The translations under genes and the position numbers were made by a program. DNA of 64,000 bases from Candidatus Obscuribacterales bacterium (GTDB lineage Bacteria > Cyanobacteriota > Vampirovibrionia > Obscuribacterales > Obscuribacteraceae): the NCBI GenBank assembly GCA_019744775.1, contig JAIETZ010000013.1, positions 62,001 to 126,000 of the forward strand, written 5' to 3'. Positions 16,193 to 24,263 of the stretch are shown here, one piece after another. Every line of letters begins with the position of its first letter. Position 1 is the stretch's first letter. The notes under the pieces were generated by a model that was not told the origin of the DNA, did not search any database, and was given only the letters and a program-made list of their open reading frames with translations.

Positions 16193-16603
16193 TTACGATG
16201 CGTCCGTACCGAAGTCGCGAATAATGCCATCCATGCCGTCTGGGGAGATTTCTAAGCCGGCATAGAATCCGGGATTTATTAGTATCCCGCAATTAGGGGC
16301 AATGGTTCTTAGCCACTTCAATGCTTCGCTGCCGTGGGGAATTGAGAGACAGAACGTAAATTGTGGTGCGACTTTTTCGATACGTTCCCGGGTGGTGAAC
16401 ACGCCAATGAAATTGTTGTCGTTCTTCGTTAGCAACATTGGTGAAAAGCCTGAACGATCTTCACTGACTTCAGTTTCACTCGGTACATGCAATTCCAATT
16501 GCATAAGAGCCTCTAAAAATTCTTCTAGTGGAATGGTTCCGTCTTGGGCTTTTGTCAACATAAGCTCCAGCTTGTTTACCGGAGTAAAGTTATCGTTTTG
16601 CAT
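16193..16603 (-). CDS. SseB-like (enhanced serine sensitivity) domain protein
   Basis: A 136-aa protein resembling the SseB N-terminal domain: helical start with LEEFLEALMQLELHVP, then MLLTKNDNNFIGVFTTRERIEKV and GILINPGFYAGLEISPDGM. In this family the strand-turn words IPVFTS(R)E and LxINPG are the hallmarks. SseB-domain proteins are widespread and poorly understood (named from enhanced serine sensitivity in E. coli; also found in effector secretion and immunity contexts). It lies 10 bases after the GNAT gene and is likely in the same short operon. Confidence 0.75.
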   Translation of the reverse strand: MQNDNFTPVNKLELMLTKAQDGTIPLEEFLEALMQLELHVPSETEVSEDRSGFSPMLLTKNDNNFIGVFTTRERIEKVAPQFTFCLSIPHGSEALKWLRTIAPNCGILINPGFYAGLEISPDGMDGIIRDFGTDAS

Positions 16604-16613
16604 TGATGTATCC

Positions 16614-17054
16614 CTAATTTGTTGTTTGCGTTTCTGAACCTTGATTGCGATTGCGGATTTCCATTCTATTTTCCGGAAATTCAGTTACTTTGAATCCGAA
16701 TTGTTCGTATAGTTTGTGAGCGTCTTTTGTAGCCAGCGCCCATTTCTCAATTGATTGCAATTGCGGATGTTCCATTGTAGTTTTCATCAACAGTTTGCCC
16801 AGGCGTTGTCCTCGATAGTCTTCATGAACAATTACATCGCAAATGTAGGCATAGGTCGAGTAATCAGTGACTATTCTTGTGAAGCCTATCTGTCGATCGC
16901 CATCGAATATACCGATGCAACAGGAATTTTTGAGCGATATCTCAATTGCGTCTTTGCTGCGATTTGCAGCCCAGTAAGAACGCCATAGCATGTCGCAAAT
17001 GTCAGCCAAGTTCATATCGGAGGTGTTAGTGGATATTCGGAAGTTGGTGTCCAT
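16614..17054 (-). CDS. GNAT family N-acetyltransferase
   Basis: A 146-aa single GNAT domain. Motif A is ICDVIVHEDYRGQRLGKLLMKTTMEH, with R-G-Q-x-x-G-K as the acetyl-CoA pyrophosphate loop; upstream strands read CCIGIFDGDRQIGFTRIVTD; the C-terminal part (LATKDAHKLYEQFGF) is the usual motif B. It transfers acetyl from acetyl-CoA to an amine of a small molecule or protein; substrate not predictable. First gene of a three-gene minus-strand set with the SseB-like and coiled-coil proteins. Confidence 0.9.
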   Translation of the reverse strand: MDTNFRISTNTSDMNLADICDMLWRSYWAANRSKDAIEISLKNSCCIGIFDGDRQIGFTRIVTDYSTYAYICDVIVHEDYRGQRLGKLLMKTTMEHPQLQSIEKWALATKDAHKLYEQFGFKVTEFPENRMEIRNRNQGSETQTTN

Positions 17055-17066
17055 TACTTACTCAAA

Positions 17067-17098
17067 GAGAGAGGGTGATCGATAGACCACCCTCTCAT
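17067..17098 (-). terminator. Hairpin downstream of acyl-CoA dehydrogenase gene
   Basis: GAGAGGGTG (17069-17077) and CACCCTCTC (17088-17096) form a perfect 9-bp stem with a 10-base loop. On the minus strand it is followed by CTCTTTG, a weak U-tract; it separates the catabolic operon from the GNAT gene. Confidence 0.6.
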
Positions 17099-17119
17099 CG
17101 TTTCTATTCAGGGTGCTGT

Positions 17120-18334
17120 TTATACACCGACTCCGGCTAATACAGCTCCGGCCAATGCGGTCGGCTTGCCTGTTGGCTTACCGTTAGCGTAACGGATGCC
17201 GAGAGCATCTTGAGCGATGATCATGCGCTGAATTTCGCGGGTGCCTTCGTATATGTTCAATACTTTGGCATCGCGGAAGTAGCGCTCGACTGGGTACTCA
17301 TCGGAGAAGCCGTAGCCACCGAAGATTTGTACTGCGTCGTGACCGGCACGGTTAGCTGCTTCGCCGCAAAATAGTTTAGCTATTGATGTCTCCAAGGTGT
17401 TGCGAACGCCGCGGGTTTTCAAATCGGCAGCGCGGAGGTACAAGAGACGTCCAGCTTCACAATCAGCAACCATGTTGGCGATCATGGCTTGCACTTGTTG
17501 GTGCTCACCGATAGGCACTCCGAAAGTGCGACGCTGCATGGCGTACTTGGTGCACTGATCGATACAACCTTGTACAAGACCAACTGCACCGGCTGCGACT
17601 GAGAAGCGACCGTTATCCAAAGCGGACATGGCAATTTTGAAACCATCGCCAACTTCGCCGAGCATGTTTTCTTTCGGTACGCGTACTTCATCCAAGAAAA
17701 GTTCGGATGTGTCGGAGGCGCGTAGTCCTAATTTGCCGTGGATGCTGCGGGCTGTGAAGCCTTTTGACTTGGTATCAACGATAAAGCAGCAGATGCCTTT
17801 GTGACCAAGTGACTTGTCTATGGTTGCAAACACGAGAGCGTGTGTAGCAATTGATCCGCAGGAGATCCAGGTCTTTTGACCGCTCAACAAATAGTCAGTG
17901 CCATCTTTGACAGCTTTTGTTTGTTGGTTGGCGGCATCTGATCCGGCTTCTGGTTCGGTCAAACCGAAACAACCGATAAATTCGCCATTACACATCTTCG
18001 GCAGGTACTTCATCTTCTGCTCTTCTGTTCCCCATTTGAGGATTGTCAAAGCAACAAGTGATGTCTGTACTGAGAACAATGTACGGGTGGAGGAGCACAC
18101 GCGGTTGACTTCTTCAGTCATCAAACCGTAGGCGATGTAGTCCATTCCCAAACCGCCGTATTTTTCCGGCACTGGGCAGCCTAGGAAACCTTCAGCGAAG
18201 ATTTTCTTGGCGATATCCCAATCGAATTTGCAATCGCGATCGTTCTTTTGTGCCTTAGGGGCAATTTCACGATCAGCAAATTCGCGCATGTGGTTGCGCA
18301 TATCGAGCTGTTCTTGTGTGAATTCGAAGTTCAT
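17120..18334 (-). CDS. Acyl-CoA dehydrogenase
   Basis: A 404-aa flavoprotein with complete ACAD layout: N-terminal helical domain (MNFEFTQEQLDMRNHMREFADREI), FAD-binding middle (GLTEPEAGSDAA at 124-135, TWISCG at 155-160), C-terminal domain with RRTFGVPIGEHQQVQ (268-282), IFGGYGF (337-343) and the catalytic Glu 363 in YEGT. It oxidises an acyl-CoA to the 2-enoyl-CoA and passes electrons to ETF. The catalytic Glu position fits short/medium-chain enzymes. A strong GGAG site fixes the start. It lies about 20 bases behind the aldehyde dehydrogenase gene and is third in an aminotransferase - dehydrogenase - acyl-CoA dehydrogenase operon. The small hydrophobic C-terminal tail (ALAGAVLAGVGV) is unusual. 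Confidence 0.95.
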   Translation of the reverse strand: MNFEFTQEQLDMRNHMREFADREIAPKAQKNDRDCKFDWDIAKKIFAEGFLGCPVPEKYGGLGMDYIAYGLMTEEVNRVCSSTRTLFSVQTSLVALTILKWGTEEQKMKYLPKMCNGEFIGCFGLTEPEAGSDAANQQTKAVKDGTDYLLSGQKTWISCGSIATHALVFATIDKSLGHKGICCFIVDTKSKGFTARSIHGKLGLRASDTSELFLDEVRVPKENMLGEVGDGFKIAMSALDNGRFSVAAGAVGLVQGCIDQCTKYAMQRRTFGVPIGEHQQVQAMIANMVADCEAGRLLYLRAADLKTRGVRNTLETSIAKLFCGEAANRAGHDAVQIFGGYGFSDEYPVERYFRDAKVLNIYEGTREIQRMIIAQDALGIRYANGKPTGKPTALAGAVLAGVGV

Positions 18335-18355
18335 TGTTTCGTCTCCAGTGGGTAG

Positions 18356-19876
18356 TTATTGATTGTTGTTGTGTGTGTCGATCTGCGCTTTTTGCAGTTT
18401 GCCAGAGTAGTCGACGTAGATTGATTTCCACTCTGTGAATTGTTCGATAGCGGTGATGCCGGCTTCACGGTGACCGTTGCCGGTTTGCTTGACGCCGCCA
18501 AACGGCAACTGAATTTCAGCACCGATGGTTGGAGCGTTGATGTAAACGATGCCTGATTCCAGCTCTTCAATAGCTGTGAAGGCACGGTTTACATCTTGTG
18601 TGTACATGGACAAGGACAAGCCGTAATCGGTGCCGTTAGCTACTTGAATGGCTTCTTCAAAGGACTCAACCGGCATTACTGCGGTGATTGGTCCAAAGAT
18701 TTCTTCCTGAGCAATACGCATGCCTGGTTTTACATCGGCAAATACTGTCGGCTCGTGGAAACAGCCTTTACCCATTGCGCCGTCGTCGAGGATGTTGCCG
18801 CCGACAACGAGCTTGGCGCCGTCTTTTTTACCGATATCCACATAGCTGTGAACGCTCTCCAATTGAGCTTTGCTGACGACTGGACCTACATCTACTGATG
18901 GATCTAGTCCGTTGCCAATCTTAAGTGCTTTGGTGCGGGCTTCAAAGCGCTCGAGGAATTCCTTATAGCGCTTTTTGTGAACGATGATGCGGCTGGTCGC
19001 TGTGCAGCGCTGACCGGCTGTTCCAAATGATCCCCAGAGAGCGCCTTCAACAACGAGGTCCATATCGGCATCGTCCATTACGCAGATAGCGTTTTTGCCA
19101 CCTAGTTCGCACGATATCTTCTTCATCAACTCGCCGCAACGACCGGCAATTTGACGACCGACTTGTGTCGAGCCTGTTACTGAAATTACGCGTACGCGTG
19201 GATCTTCAACCAATGGCATACCGACTTTGCTGCCGGAGCCTGTAACGAAGTTGATAACACCTGGTGGTAAACCGGCATCGATCAATACTTGCACAAACAT
19301 CTGAGCGCAAAGTGGTGTGTCGGTTGCCGGTTTGAAAACGATAGTGTTACCTGATACCAATGCCGGCAGAATCTTCCAGCTTGGAATAGCTACTGGGAAG
19401 TTCCATGGTGTAATGACACCAACAACGCCCATTGGTTGGCGAATTGCCATAGCGAACTTGTTACGCAATTCAGATGGCGTTGTGTGACCGAAAAGACGTC
19501 TGCCTTCACCAGCCATGTACTTAGCCATGTCGATAGCTTCTTGAACATCACCACGAGCTTCTTTGATGACCTTACCCATTTCACGGACCATTGTCTGGGC
19601 CATTTCTTCTTTGCGGGTTTCCATCAAAAGAGCTGCTTTGAGGAGGAGTTCAGCACGCTCTGGAGCTGGCGTTTTCTTCCACTCTGGGTATGCTTTAGCA
19701 GCAGCATCAACAGCAGCAGTTACATCTTCCGGTGTGGAAGCTGCAAATTGACCAACTACCTCATCGACATTGGCAGGACTTGTGCTGACGAATGTTTCGC
19801 CGCCTTTGGCCTTCTGCCATTTGCCACCAATATAGTTGCCGTGAACTTCGGTCTTTTCCAGCGTCTTTGCTGCCAT
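18356..19876 (-). CDS. NAD(P)-dependent aldehyde dehydrogenase family protein
   Basis: A 506-aa ALDH superfamily enzyme. Key points: PWNFPVAIP (157-165), KPATDTP (182-188), GSTQVGR (235-241), general base E257 in CELGGKNA and catalytic C291 in GQRCTATSR, then EEIFGP further on. It oxidises an aldehyde to the acid. Placed between a class III aminotransferase and an acyl-CoA dehydrogenase, it probably handles the semialdehyde produced by the aminotransferase (succinate, glutarate or malonate semialdehyde type). The exact substrate cannot be read from sequence. AGGAGAG precedes the ATG. Confidence 0.94.
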   Translation of the reverse strand: MAAKTLEKTEVHGNYIGGKWQKAKGGETFVSTSPANVDEVVGQFAASTPEDVTAAVDAAAKAYPEWKKTPAPERAELLLKAALLMETRKEEMAQTMVREMGKVIKEARGDVQEAIDMAKYMAGEGRRLFGHTTPSELRNKFAMAIRQPMGVVGVITPWNFPVAIPSWKILPALVSGNTIVFKPATDTPLCAQMFVQVLIDAGLPPGVINFVTGSGSKVGMPLVEDPRVRVISVTGSTQVGRQIAGRCGELMKKISCELGGKNAICVMDDADMDLVVEGALWGSFGTAGQRCTATSRIIVHKKRYKEFLERFEARTKALKIGNGLDPSVDVGPVVSKAQLESVHSYVDIGKKDGAKLVVGGNILDDGAMGKGCFHEPTVFADVKPGMRIAQEEIFGPITAVMPVESFEEAIQVANGTDYGLSLSMYTQDVNRAFTAIEELESGIVYINAPTIGAEIQLPFGGVKQTGNGHREAGITAIEQFTEWKSIYVDYSGKLQKAQIDTHNNNQ

Positions 19877-19941
19877 TAGCTTCTCTCCTGTTTGTATGCT
19901 CCGGTCTCGCTTGTTGCTCGACCTTTGCTTATTTTTCTATT

Positions 19942-21249
19942 CTATGCCTTCACTGAAGCAATTGCTTTTTCAAGGATGTCGATGCCTTTGTTGGCTTCGT
20001 CATCGCTCATATTCAGAGGCGGAATCAATCTAATTACTTGCCCGTACGATCCGCAGGTGAGGACAAGTAACTTATTCTCGAAGCACTTGTCGGCGACAGC
20101 ATGGGCAATTTCCTTGGATGGCTTGCCGTTCTTGTCGCTAAACTCAACGCCTATCATTAAGCCGAGACCGCGCACATCAGATACGTGCGGGTGGGACTTA
20201 GCGAATGTCGTTAATCTGTCTATGATCTTCTTGCCGAGAGTTGCTGAACGATCAACAAGCTTCTCTTCTTGGATGACGCCGATGGTGGCAAGGGCGGCAG
20301 CGCAAGAAACTGGATTGCCACCGTATGTGGAACCATGACGTGCCGGCTTCCACTGTTCGCTTATTTCGCGGCGTGTAGCAAATGCTGAAATTGGCATGCC
20401 GCCACCAATGGCTTTAGCCATGAGCATAATGTCCGGAACCGTTTGGCTGTGTTCGACTGCGAATAATTTACCTGTGCGACCAAAACCTGATTGCACTTCG
20501 TCGGCAATTAGCAATATGCCGTGGCGGTTGGCGATTTCTTTCAGCTTAGGCAGGAAGCTTGATGGTGGTACCACATAGCCGCCTTCACCAAGAACTGGCT
20601 CAACGATAATTGATGCTACTTGTTCCGGGCTGATGAACTGATTGAAGAGTACGTTGAAGTGCTCGAGGACTTCAGCAACGCAAGCTTCCGGATCATTAGG
20701 TGTGTTGGAGCGGAACACATAAGGATATGGCAGCGTGTAGACAGGTCCCGGCAATGGCTCGTAGCGCTCGCGGTAATAGAGCTTGGAGTTGGTGAGCGCG
20801 GTTGCCATAAATGTGCGACCGTGGAAAGCGCCCTTGAAGTTGATGATGCCTGGGCGTCCGGTTACGTAGCGTGCCATCTTAATGGCACCTTCTACTGCTT
20901 CAGCGCCGCTGTTGGAGAGGAAGATAGACTCTAAGCCCTTCGGAGTAATGGTGCTCAGCTTCTCGCAGAGATCAATATATGGTTTGTGGTGCGTCACAAC
21001 TGACGTGTGCATCAGCGTTGCCACTTGCTTCTGTACTGCTTCTACTACTTTAGGATGGCAGTGACCGACATTGTTGACGGCAATACCGGTGCTGAAATCG
21101 AGATATGCGTCGCCATTCATGTCATAGAGGTAGGAGCCGGCGGCACGTTCAGTGACGATGTGGAAATACCTGTCCAAAACTGGATTTACGAAAGACTTGT
21201 CTTTGTCGAGGTATTGTTGGTTCTTATTCATTGTCTCTGCCATGACCAT
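19942..21249 (-). CDS. Class III PLP aminotransferase (4-aminobutyrate / acetylornithine type)
   Basis: A 435-aa fold-type I aminotransferase. Motifs: DFSTGIAVNNVGHCHP (51-66), SNSGAEAVEGAIKMAR (112-127), FKGAFHGRT, IIVEPVLGEGG, the PLP-ring Asp 250 in LLIADEVQSGFGRTG, and the Schiff-base Lys 279 in LMAKAIGGG. It moves an amino group from an omega-amino acid to 2-oxoglutarate. Operon partners (aldehyde dehydrogenase and acyl-CoA dehydrogenase) favour catabolism of GABA, 5-aminovalerate or beta-alanine over arginine synthesis. AAGGAG lies about 7 bases before the first ATG. First gene of the operon, downstream of the ribosomal terminator region. Confidence 0.93.
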   Translation of the reverse strand: MVMAETMNKNQQYLDKDKSFVNPVLDRYFHIVTERAAGSYLYDMNGDAYLDFSTGIAVNNVGHCHPKVVEAVQKQVATLMHTSVVTHHKPYIDLCEKLSTITPKGLESIFLSNSGAEAVEGAIKMARYVTGRPGIINFKGAFHGRTFMATALTNSKLYYRERYEPLPGPVYTLPYPYVFRSNTPNDPEACVAEVLEHFNVLFNQFISPEQVASIIVEPVLGEGGYVVPPSSFLPKLKEIANRHGILLIADEVQSGFGRTGKLFAVEHSQTVPDIMLMAKAIGGGMPISAFATRREISEQWKPARHGSTYGGNPVSCAAALATIGVIQEEKLVDRSATLGKKIIDRLTTFAKSHPHVSDVRGLGLMIGVEFSDKNGKPSKEIAHAVADKCFENKLLVLTCGSYGQVIRLIPPLNMSDDEANKGIDILEKAIASVKA

Positions 21250-21304
21250 GGTTGGCTCCTTGTGTTTTTTATGTAACCTTGATTTTCTCTAAGTTTTTGT
21301 CGCC

Positions 21305-21350
21305 TAAAAGAAGGATCCTCGCTTTTCTTGTTTCTCAGCAAGGACCCTCC
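21305..21350 (-). terminator. Rho-independent terminator after rplA
   Basis: On the minus strand AGGGTCCTTGCT (21348-21337) pairs with AGCGAGGATCCTT (21323-21311): 12 pairs in a row, two of them G-U. The wobble pairs work only in the minus-strand RNA, which gives its direction. A CTTTT tract follows. Confidence 0.75.
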
Positions 21351-21373
21351 TGTTTGTTTGTGTTTGGTTTGCC

Positions 21374-22096
21374 TTAGCCAACCAGGTATTTGTGCAACTC
21401 CGGCAAGCGGGCAACGTCCAGCTTGAGTCCAGGACCCATGGTCGAACTCAGATAAACAGCTTTGATGTATACGCCTTTGACGGTTGGTGGCTTGATTTTT
21501 TGTACTTGTTCAAATACAGCAGCCAAGTTCTTCAGCAAGCGTGCATCGTCGAACGACATCTTGCCGATAGCCATTTGTACAACGCCGCCATCTTTCTCAG
21601 AGCGGAAGGAAACCTTACCGGCTTTGAGATCTTTGACGGCTTTGCCAACTTCTGGGGTTACGGTGCCGTCTTTCGGGTTTGGCATCAAACCGCGCGGTCC
21701 TAATACCTTACCGAGTTTGGACAACATTGCCATTGCATCAGGTGTAGCAACGAGTTTGTCGAATTCGAGGAATCCGTCGCCGATTTTGGCAACGAGTTCT
21801 TCGGCTCCGGCAAAGTCAGCTCCTGCTGCTTCGGCTTCTTTCACCTTCTCGCCTTTGGCGACGACAGCTACGCGGACTTCTTTACCGGTACCACCTGGCA
21901 GAGCCACTGTGGAACGAACAGCTTGGTCGGACATCTTGGGGTTGATACCCAGACGGAAAGCCACTTCGACGGATTCATCGAACTTAGGCTTTTTGAATTC
22001 TTTGAGGATTTTGATTGCATCTTCAGCAGCGAGCAATTCTTTGTTTGCCTGGGCAACTTTTTCGAGTTGCTGTTGACGCTTTGTTGGCTTTGGCAT
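21374..22096 (-). CDS. rplA: 50S ribosomal protein L1
   Basis: A 240-aa L1, which binds 23S rRNA at the mobile L1 stalk and often represses its own operon by binding the mRNA. The sequence has the family's [35 protein letters not shown] and [18 protein letters not shown] segments and ends in the usual [17 protein letters not shown]. Last gene of the secE-nusG-rplK-rplA group; it is followed by a terminator, not by rplJ-rplL. AAGGAC precedes the ATG. Confidence 0.98.
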   Translation of the reverse strand: MPKPTKRQQQLEKVAQANKELLAAEDAIKILKEFKKPKFDESVEVAFRLGINPKMSDQAVRSTVALPGGTGKEVRVAVVAKGEKVKEAEAAGADFAGAEELVAKIGDGFLEFDKLVATPDAMAMLSKLGKVLGPRGLMPNPKDGTVTPEVGKAVKDLKAGKVSFRSEKDGGVVQMAIGKMSFDDARLLKNLAAVFEQVQKIKPPTVKGVYIKAVYLSSTMGPGLKLDVARLPELHKYLVG

Positions 22097-22217
22097 TGTG
22101 TGGTCCTTTTGTTTTCTGGTGTGTGTAGTGCTCAGGCTTTCGCCCTCGCTTCATTCCATTTTTCGCTCGGTTCGAGATTGTTATTCACAACCCTTGCCTT
22201 GCTTCCAGATGGTTTGG

Positions 22218-22640
22218 TTATTCCTGGACGGTGAGACCCATATTGCGGGCGGTACCTGCAATCATGCGCTCTGCTGATTCGATTGTTGTGGCGTTCAAAT
22301 CAGGTAATTTGATCTTGGCGATTTCAGTGATTTTGGCTTTGCTGATCGAACCAATTTTGGTTTTGTTCGGTGCAGCAGAACCCTTCTCGACGTTAGCAGC
22401 CTTCTTCAAAAGTTCAGCAGCTGGTGGGGTCTTTAAGATGAAATCGAATGAACGATCTTCGTAAACCGAGATTTCTACCGGGATAACGGTTCCGGCTTTG
22501 TCCTGCGTCTTGGCGTTGTACTCTTTGCAGAATTGCATGATGTTGACGCCGTGTTGACCCAGAGCTGGACCAATAGGCGGTGCTGGGTTGGCTTTGCCAG
22601 CCTGAATCTGTAACTTGATTTTACCTACTACCTTTTTCAC
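22218..22640 (-). CDS. rplK: 50S ribosomal protein L11
   Basis: A 140-aa L11 with the standard [20 protein letters not shown] start, [15 protein letters not shown], and C-terminal RNA-binding half GTARNMGL. It forms the GTPase-associated centre with 23S rRNA and is involved in the stringent response. Start is GTG with AAGGA upstream. A 120-base gap separates it from rplA, in which I see no clear terminator or promoter. Confidence 0.98.
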   Translation of the reverse strand: MKKVVGKIKLQIQAGKANPAPPIGPALGQHGVNIMQFCKEYNAKTQDKAGTVIPVEISVYEDRSFDFILKTPPAAELLKKAANVEKGSAAPNKTKIGSISKAKITEIAKIKLPDLNATTIESAERMIAGTARNMGLTVQE

Positions 22641-22708
22641 TGCTCTAGATCCTTATATTGCGAACGGACATTGATCTTATGGCCCAAACGGGCTTAAAGA
22701 CTATAGAT

Positions 22709-23269
22709 TTACACTTTTATAACCTGGTTAAACTCTAGTTCCACTGGGGTTGCGCGACCAAAGATGATGACGGATGCCTTCAAGCGCTCGCGCTCCAGAT
22801 TGACTTCGGTGATTTCACCAGTAAAGTCGGCAAACGGTCCGCCTGTAATACGGACGAAGTCGCCAACCTTGACATCGATGACGGCTGTCTTTTTGCCTTT
22901 GCCACCGGTGACTGCCATTTGGCGGCGCAAGATTTTGCGGATTTCAGCATCTTGTACTGGAATCGGCTTCTTGCCTGCACCGACATATTTGGTGACGCCA
23001 GGAGCTTCGCGTACGACTCTCCAAGAATCGTCATCCAAAATCATTTCAACAAACACATAGCCAGGGTACTCGCGCTCTTTCTTCTCGACGCGCTTTCCTT
23101 CCTTGACCTTTGTTACAAGCTTCTCGGGAACAATGACACCGAAAATCTTGTCGGATGCGCCCATGGTGACGATGCGCTTTTCGATGTGCTCTTTTACTTT
23201 GTTCTCGTGACCCGATGCTGTTTGTACTGCGTACCAGCGGCGCTGACCATCACTCTTTATGAATGCCAT
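22709..23269 (-). CDS. nusG: Transcription termination/antitermination protein NusG
   Basis: A 186-aa NusG: NGN domain starts RRWYAVQTASGHENKVKEHIEKR and continues through YPGYVFVEM and PGVTKYVGAG; the C-terminal KOW domain holds VGDFVRITGGPFADFTGEI. It binds RNA polymerase and links it to Rho or the ribosome. GGAGC site upstream of the ATG; 22 bases behind secE. Confidence 0.98.
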   Translation of the reverse strand: MAFIKSDGQRRWYAVQTASGHENKVKEHIEKRIVTMGASDKIFGVIVPEKLVTKVKEGKRVEKKEREYPGYVFVEMILDDDSWRVVREAPGVTKYVGAGKKPIPVQDAEIRKILRRQMAVTGGKGKKTAVIDVKVGDFVRITGGPFADFTGEITEVNLERERLKASVIIFGRATPVELEFNQVIKV

Positions 23270-23291
23270 CTAACTGCTCCAAAATTCCTAA

Positions 23292-23732
23292 CTAACTACG
23301 TGTAAGCCCGCCGCCGAGCATGCGAGACCAGTGCTCCAGCGGACCAAAAACTGCATGTCCCAAGACCCAGTCAAAACTGAGGACCATGAGAGTGATGACT
23401 GTGACCAAGAAGATGACGGAATACGTTTCGCGAATTACCTGGGCTCGTTCCGGCCAGGTGATTTTCTGGAACTCAATTAACACTTCTTTTAGAAACTGGC
23501 GAATGTCTTTGATGGACTCGCCTACTGGAGCGTCATCGTCGCCTTTCTTCTTTTTCTTCTTGTCGTCGCCCTTGCCCAGTGCGTCGCCCACGAGCTTCTG
23601 CATGGGACTGACGCCTTGTTTGCCGCCGGATTTACTGTTTTTTGCTGACTTAGAGCCGCCGTCCTTGCCCTTAGCCTTCGTGGCTTCGGCGTCATCGGCT
23701 ATTGCGTTCTGGCCCTTTTTCTTTTCTGCCAT
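23292..23732 (-). CDS. secE: Preprotein translocase subunit SecE with long charged N-terminal extension
   Basis: The last 65 residues are a normal bacterial SecE: amphipathic helix FLKEVLIEFQKITWPERAQV (about 80-100), then one membrane helix YSVIFLVTVITLMVLSFDWVL. The first 75 residues are a Lys/Asp/Gly-rich, low-complexity extension, so at 146 aa the protein is about twice the E. coli core size. SecE stabilises SecY in the SecYEG channel. Gene position between tRNA-Trp and nusG is the classic one. Its ribosome site is weak. Confidence 0.95.
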   Translation of the reverse strand: MAEKKKGQNAIADDAEATKAKGKDGGSKSAKNSKSGGKQGVSPMQKLVGDALGKGDDKKKKKKGDDDAPVGESIKDIRQFLKEVLIEFQKITWPERAQVIRETYSVIFLVTVITLMVLSFDWVLGHAVFGPLEHWSRMLGGGLTRS

Positions 23733-23765
23733 TTGTTTGCTTCAATCCGGAGGTAATGTGAGACT

Positions 23766-23836
23766 CGCGCCCTGAAGGAATCGAACCCTCGCTAACGGTT
23801 TTGGAGACCGCTGTTCTACCGTTAAACTAAAGGCGC
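23766..23836 (-). tRNA. tRNA-Trp (CCA anticodon)
   Basis: Read on the minus strand: acceptor GCGCCTT pairs with AGGGCGC, short D arm, anticodon stem-loop with CTCCAAA (anticodon CCA), T arm with GAGGGTTCGATTCCTTC. The discriminator base is G, the bacterial tRNA-Trp identity element. No encoded CCA end. Placed between rpmG and secE, the common bacterial arrangement. Confidence 0.96.
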
Positions 23837-23889
23837 ACAATAGCGTGATTGTGCCAAAGGCACGACATCACGCGCGAGTGAGCCCAAGC

Positions 23890-24057
23890 TTATTTCTTGG
23901 TCTCTTTATGCTCTGTGTGCGAACGGCACCAGCGGCAATACTTGGATAGACTGATTCTTTCCGCGTCGTTTCTCTTGTTTTTCATGGTGGTGTAATTGCG
24001 TCTTTTGCAATCACCGCAAGCCATCGTAACAATGATGCGGTCGTCCTTCTTGGCCAC
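23890..24057 (-). CDS. rpmG: 50S ribosomal protein L33
   Basis: A 55-aa protein starting with GTG ([20 protein letters not shown]). It has the zinc-ribbon form of L33: CGDC near residues 14-17 and CRWC at 41-44, with [10 protein letters not shown] between. Ends HKETKK. AGGAG sits about 7 bases before the start. It is the first gene of the rpmG - tRNA-Trp - secE - nusG - rplK - rplA unit and is preceded by a strong promoter. Confidence 0.95.
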   Translation of the reverse strand: MAKKDDRIIVTMACGDCKRRNYTTMKNKRNDAERISLSKYCRWCRSHTEHKETKK

Positions 24058-24135
24058 GGGATTATCTCCTTAGGTTCTTAAACTCTGAAAACCGGCTGGG
24101 GTTCCAATTTTTCGGTTGATTGGAAAATCAACCAG

Positions 24136-24161
24136 AAAAAAAAGACCTCCTGCGAGGCGTC
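24136..24161 (-). promoter_or_regulatory. Hairpin with U8 tract at the very start of the rpmG transcript
   Basis: On the minus strand the sequence just after the predicted start reads GACGCCTC GCAG GAGGTC, a small GC hairpin (24161-24144), followed by eight T (24143-24136). This looks like an intrinsic terminator or attenuator but sits unusually close to the promoter. A second perfect 8-bp hairpin (24114-24133) follows before the gene. Confidence 0.35.
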
Positions 24162-24167
24162 CAGTTA

Positions 24168-24197
24168 AGTATATCCAAACTTCGAAAATAATGTCAA
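24168..24197 (-). promoter_or_regulatory. Sigma-70 type promoter of rpmG operon
   Basis: Minus strand TTGACA (24197-24192, perfect) and TATACT (24173-24168) with an 18-base spacer. Predicted start near 24161, giving a leader of about 100 bases before rpmG. Confidence 0.7.
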
Positions 24198-24249
24198 TTC
24201 AACTTATATGCAAACTGGCTAAGCCTTATGAAAAATCAATAATTGGCGC

Positions 24250-24255
24250 TAAAAT
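24250..24255 (+). promoter_or_regulatory. -10 element directly before oppA-like gene
   Basis: TAAAAT within GGCGCTAAAAT, only 8 bases before the ATG at 24264; a partial -35 TTATGA lies at 24226-24231 (18-base spacer). The transcript would begin 1-3 bases before the start codon. Confidence 0.45.
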
Positions 24256-24263
24256 TAAGCCTG

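Noticed and set aside
21462-22076. 204-codon plus-strand frame opposite rplA
   Set aside because: Shadow of a certain ribosomal protein gene; Ser/Ala/Thr-rich composition with no independent signals.
24114-24133. Perfect 8-bp hairpin GGTTGATT/AATCAACC considered as a terminator
   Set aside because: On both strands a T-run comes before it and an A-run after it, the reverse of an intrinsic terminator; noted only as leader structure.
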